The translations under genes and the position numbers were made by a program. From Cellulophaga baltica (GTDB lineage: Bacteria; Bacteroidota; Bacteroidia; Flavobacteriales; Flavobacteriaceae), in contig NZ_FNBD01000004.1 of the NCBI RefSeq assembly GCF_900102165.1, positions 124,001-188,000 of the forward strand: a DNA stretch of 64,000 nucleotides, written 5' to 3'. This document shows, one piece after another, positions 63,344-64,000 of this stretch; the first letter of the stretch is position 1; every line of letters starts with the position of its first letter. The notes beneath the pieces were generated by a model, which was given only the letters and a program-made list of their open reading frames with translations, was not told where the DNA came from and ran no database searches.

Positions 63344-63374
63344 TTGTAACACTTCTACTATTCTTATACATTTA
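63344..63374 (+). promoter_or_regulatory. candidate promoter for the microprotein genes
   Basis: TTG at 63344-63346 and TACATTTA at 63367-63374 (one base off TAnnTTTG) are 20 bases apart. Transcription would start near 63381, about 22 bases before the first microprotein ATG. Confidence 0.35.
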
Positions 63375-63402
63375 TCATGTAATTAACCCAAATCTTTTAA
63401 TT

Positions 63403-63501
63403 ATGCTTTACGATACCTACGGCGATGAATATTTATCATTCTTACAAGATCTCAATGAGATTTTAAGTTTAAATGAATTAGTAGAATTAGATTTTTTCTA
63501 A
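63403..63501 (+). CDS. microprotein 1, 32 residues
   Basis: A short reading frame from ATG 63403, MLYDTYGDEYLSFLQDLNEI and on to ELDFF. It is acidic and probably helical. Its middle, YLSFLQDLNEIL-x-LNEL, resembles the second microprotein downstream (YVNFINNLNEIL-x-INEL), which argues that both are translated. No signal peptide or known family. Confidence 0.5.
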   Translation: MLYDTYGDEYLSFLQDLNEILSLNELVELDFF

Positions 63502-63540
63502 AAAAAAAGAGAGGCAGTAACGTACAAAAAAAACAAACCT

Positions 63541-63642
63541 ATGGCAAACAAGAATCAAGAAAACTCAGCTTATGTAAATTTCATCAACAATTTGAATGAA
63601 ATTTTAGGAAATTATAATATCAACGAATTAAGTCGTTCTTAG
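63541..63642 (+). CDS. microprotein 2, 33 residues
   Basis: A short reading frame from ATG 63541, MANKNQENSAYVNFINNLNE and on to INELSRS. It shares the Y-x-x-F-x-x-x-LNEIL core and the following NEL with microprotein 1, 39 bases upstream. A strong terminator follows 20 bases after its stop, so it closes the transcript. Function unknown. Confidence 0.5.
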   Translation: MANKNQENSAYVNFINNLNEILGNYNINELSRS

Positions 63643-63662
63643 AAAAAGAGAATTGTACATAT

Positions 63663-63696
63663 AAAAAAGGCTCGCAATTTGCGAGCCTTTTTTTAT
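63663..63696. terminator. bidirectional terminator before rpoD 3' end
   Basis: AAAAAAGGCTCGC (63663-63675) pairs with GCGAGCCTTTTTT (63681-63693), 13 pairs, with T-runs on both strands. It ends the microprotein transcript on the plus strand and rpoD on the minus strand. Confidence 0.92.
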
Positions 63697-63697
63697 T

Positions 63698-64000
63698 TTA
63701 ACCTAAATAGGTTTTGAGTATTTTACTTCTAGAATTATGTTTCAGCTTACGAATAGCCTTTTCTCTAATTTGACGCACACGCTCACGTGTTAAATCAAAA
63801 GTCTGACCTATTTCTTCTAAAGTCATAGAGTGTTGGTCTCCAATTCCATAATAAAGCTTCACGACATCTGCCTCACGTTGAGAAAGAGTTTCTAAAGCTC
63901 TATTAATCTCAATATTTAAAGACTGTTGTAATAATTGCTTATCAGGGTTAGGAGATTCTCCAGAACCAATAACATTATACAAGTTAGAATCTTCACCTTC
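63698..64000 (-). CDS. rpoD: RNA polymerase sigma factor RpoD, C-terminal part (cut by window)
   Basis: The frame is open to the right edge; visible residues run from EGEDSNLYNVIGSGESPNPD to SKILKTYLG. Region 4 is clear: LSQREADVVKLYYGIG, then the -35-type HTH TLEEIGQTFDLTRERVRQIREKAIRKLKH. The SPNPDK segment and SRSKILKTYLG ending are typical of the housekeeping sigma factor of flavobacteria, which reads the TAnnTTTG promoters seen in this window. The N-terminal two thirds lie outside. Confidence 0.93.
   Translation of the reverse strand, partial: EGEDSNLYNVIGSGESPNPDKQLLQQSLNIEINRALETLSQREADVVKLYYGIGDQHSMTLEEIGQTFDLTRERVRQIREKAIRKLKHNSRSKILKTYLG

Overview
The window is a single low-GC bacterial chromosome segment from a member of the Bacteroidota, most likely the Flavobacteriaceae (a marine genus such as Cellulophaga, Maribacter or Zobellia would fit, but the genus is a guess). 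The evidence is the fused lpxC-fabZ gene, a PorX-type REC-PglZ protein (regulator of the type IX secretion system), fused hisB and hisIE, TAnnTTTG-type -7 promoter boxes, weak ribosome binding sites, and an RpoD ending typical of the phylum. I see no tRNA, rRNA, IS element, integrase or CRISPR array.

Layout. 1-7.3 kb: housekeeping and small genes (5'-cut M14 peptidase, Lrp regulator, DinB protein, aroB, proline dehydrogenase, alanine dehydrogenase). 6.7-13.6 kb: an accessory block with a one-unit membrane protein, a 52-residue lipoprotein, tsaE, then four tandem genes for two-unit multi-pass membrane paralogues and an HTH regulator. This block sits between tsaE and porX. 13.8-22.5 kb: porX, an HD phosphohydrolase, and the lipid A block lpxD, lpxC-fabZ, lpxA, efp, a second lpxD, and sucD. 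22.6-26.2 kb: fabG, a VWA membrane protein and a prohibitin-like protein. 26.3-34.4 kb: a complete histidine operon, hisG-(GNAT)-hisD-hisC-hisB-hisH-(four-helix cassette)-hisA-hisF-hisIE. It is preceded by a leader peptide with four consecutive His codons and a terminator/antiterminator pair. 34.6-36.1 kb: a membrane glycosyltransferase with a sigma-54-type promoter. 36.1-44.4 kb: YeiH/LysR, DUF1853, a MoxR/VWA pair and a two-component system. 45-53.6 kb: an M16 protease pair, a TruA-like synthase, CorA, CysM/CysE, DUF2461 and a thioesterase. 54-63.3 kb: a six-gene cluster of hybrid histidine kinase, response regulator, HEAT-repeat protein, processive GT2, LtaS/MdoB-like enzyme with TPR tail, and YaiO-like outer-membrane barrel. 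This looks like a regulated envelope polysaccharide synthesis, modification and export system. 63.4-64 kb: two related microprotein genes and the 3' end of rpoD.

The most interesting signals are: (1) the his leader, whose alternative hairpins can be traced base by base; (2) the tandem membrane family built from one or two copies of a unit, with a nearly identical 5' patch in two copies; (3) the sigma-54 promoter with an upstream palindrome before the lone glycosyltransferase; (4) the heptamer-flanked four-helix-bundle cassette inside the his operon, with an in-frame TAG at a usually Trp position; (5) the 54-63 kb polysaccharide cluster and the structured 413-base gap before it; (6) the twin microproteins before rpoD. 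All motif and structure calls were made by eye.
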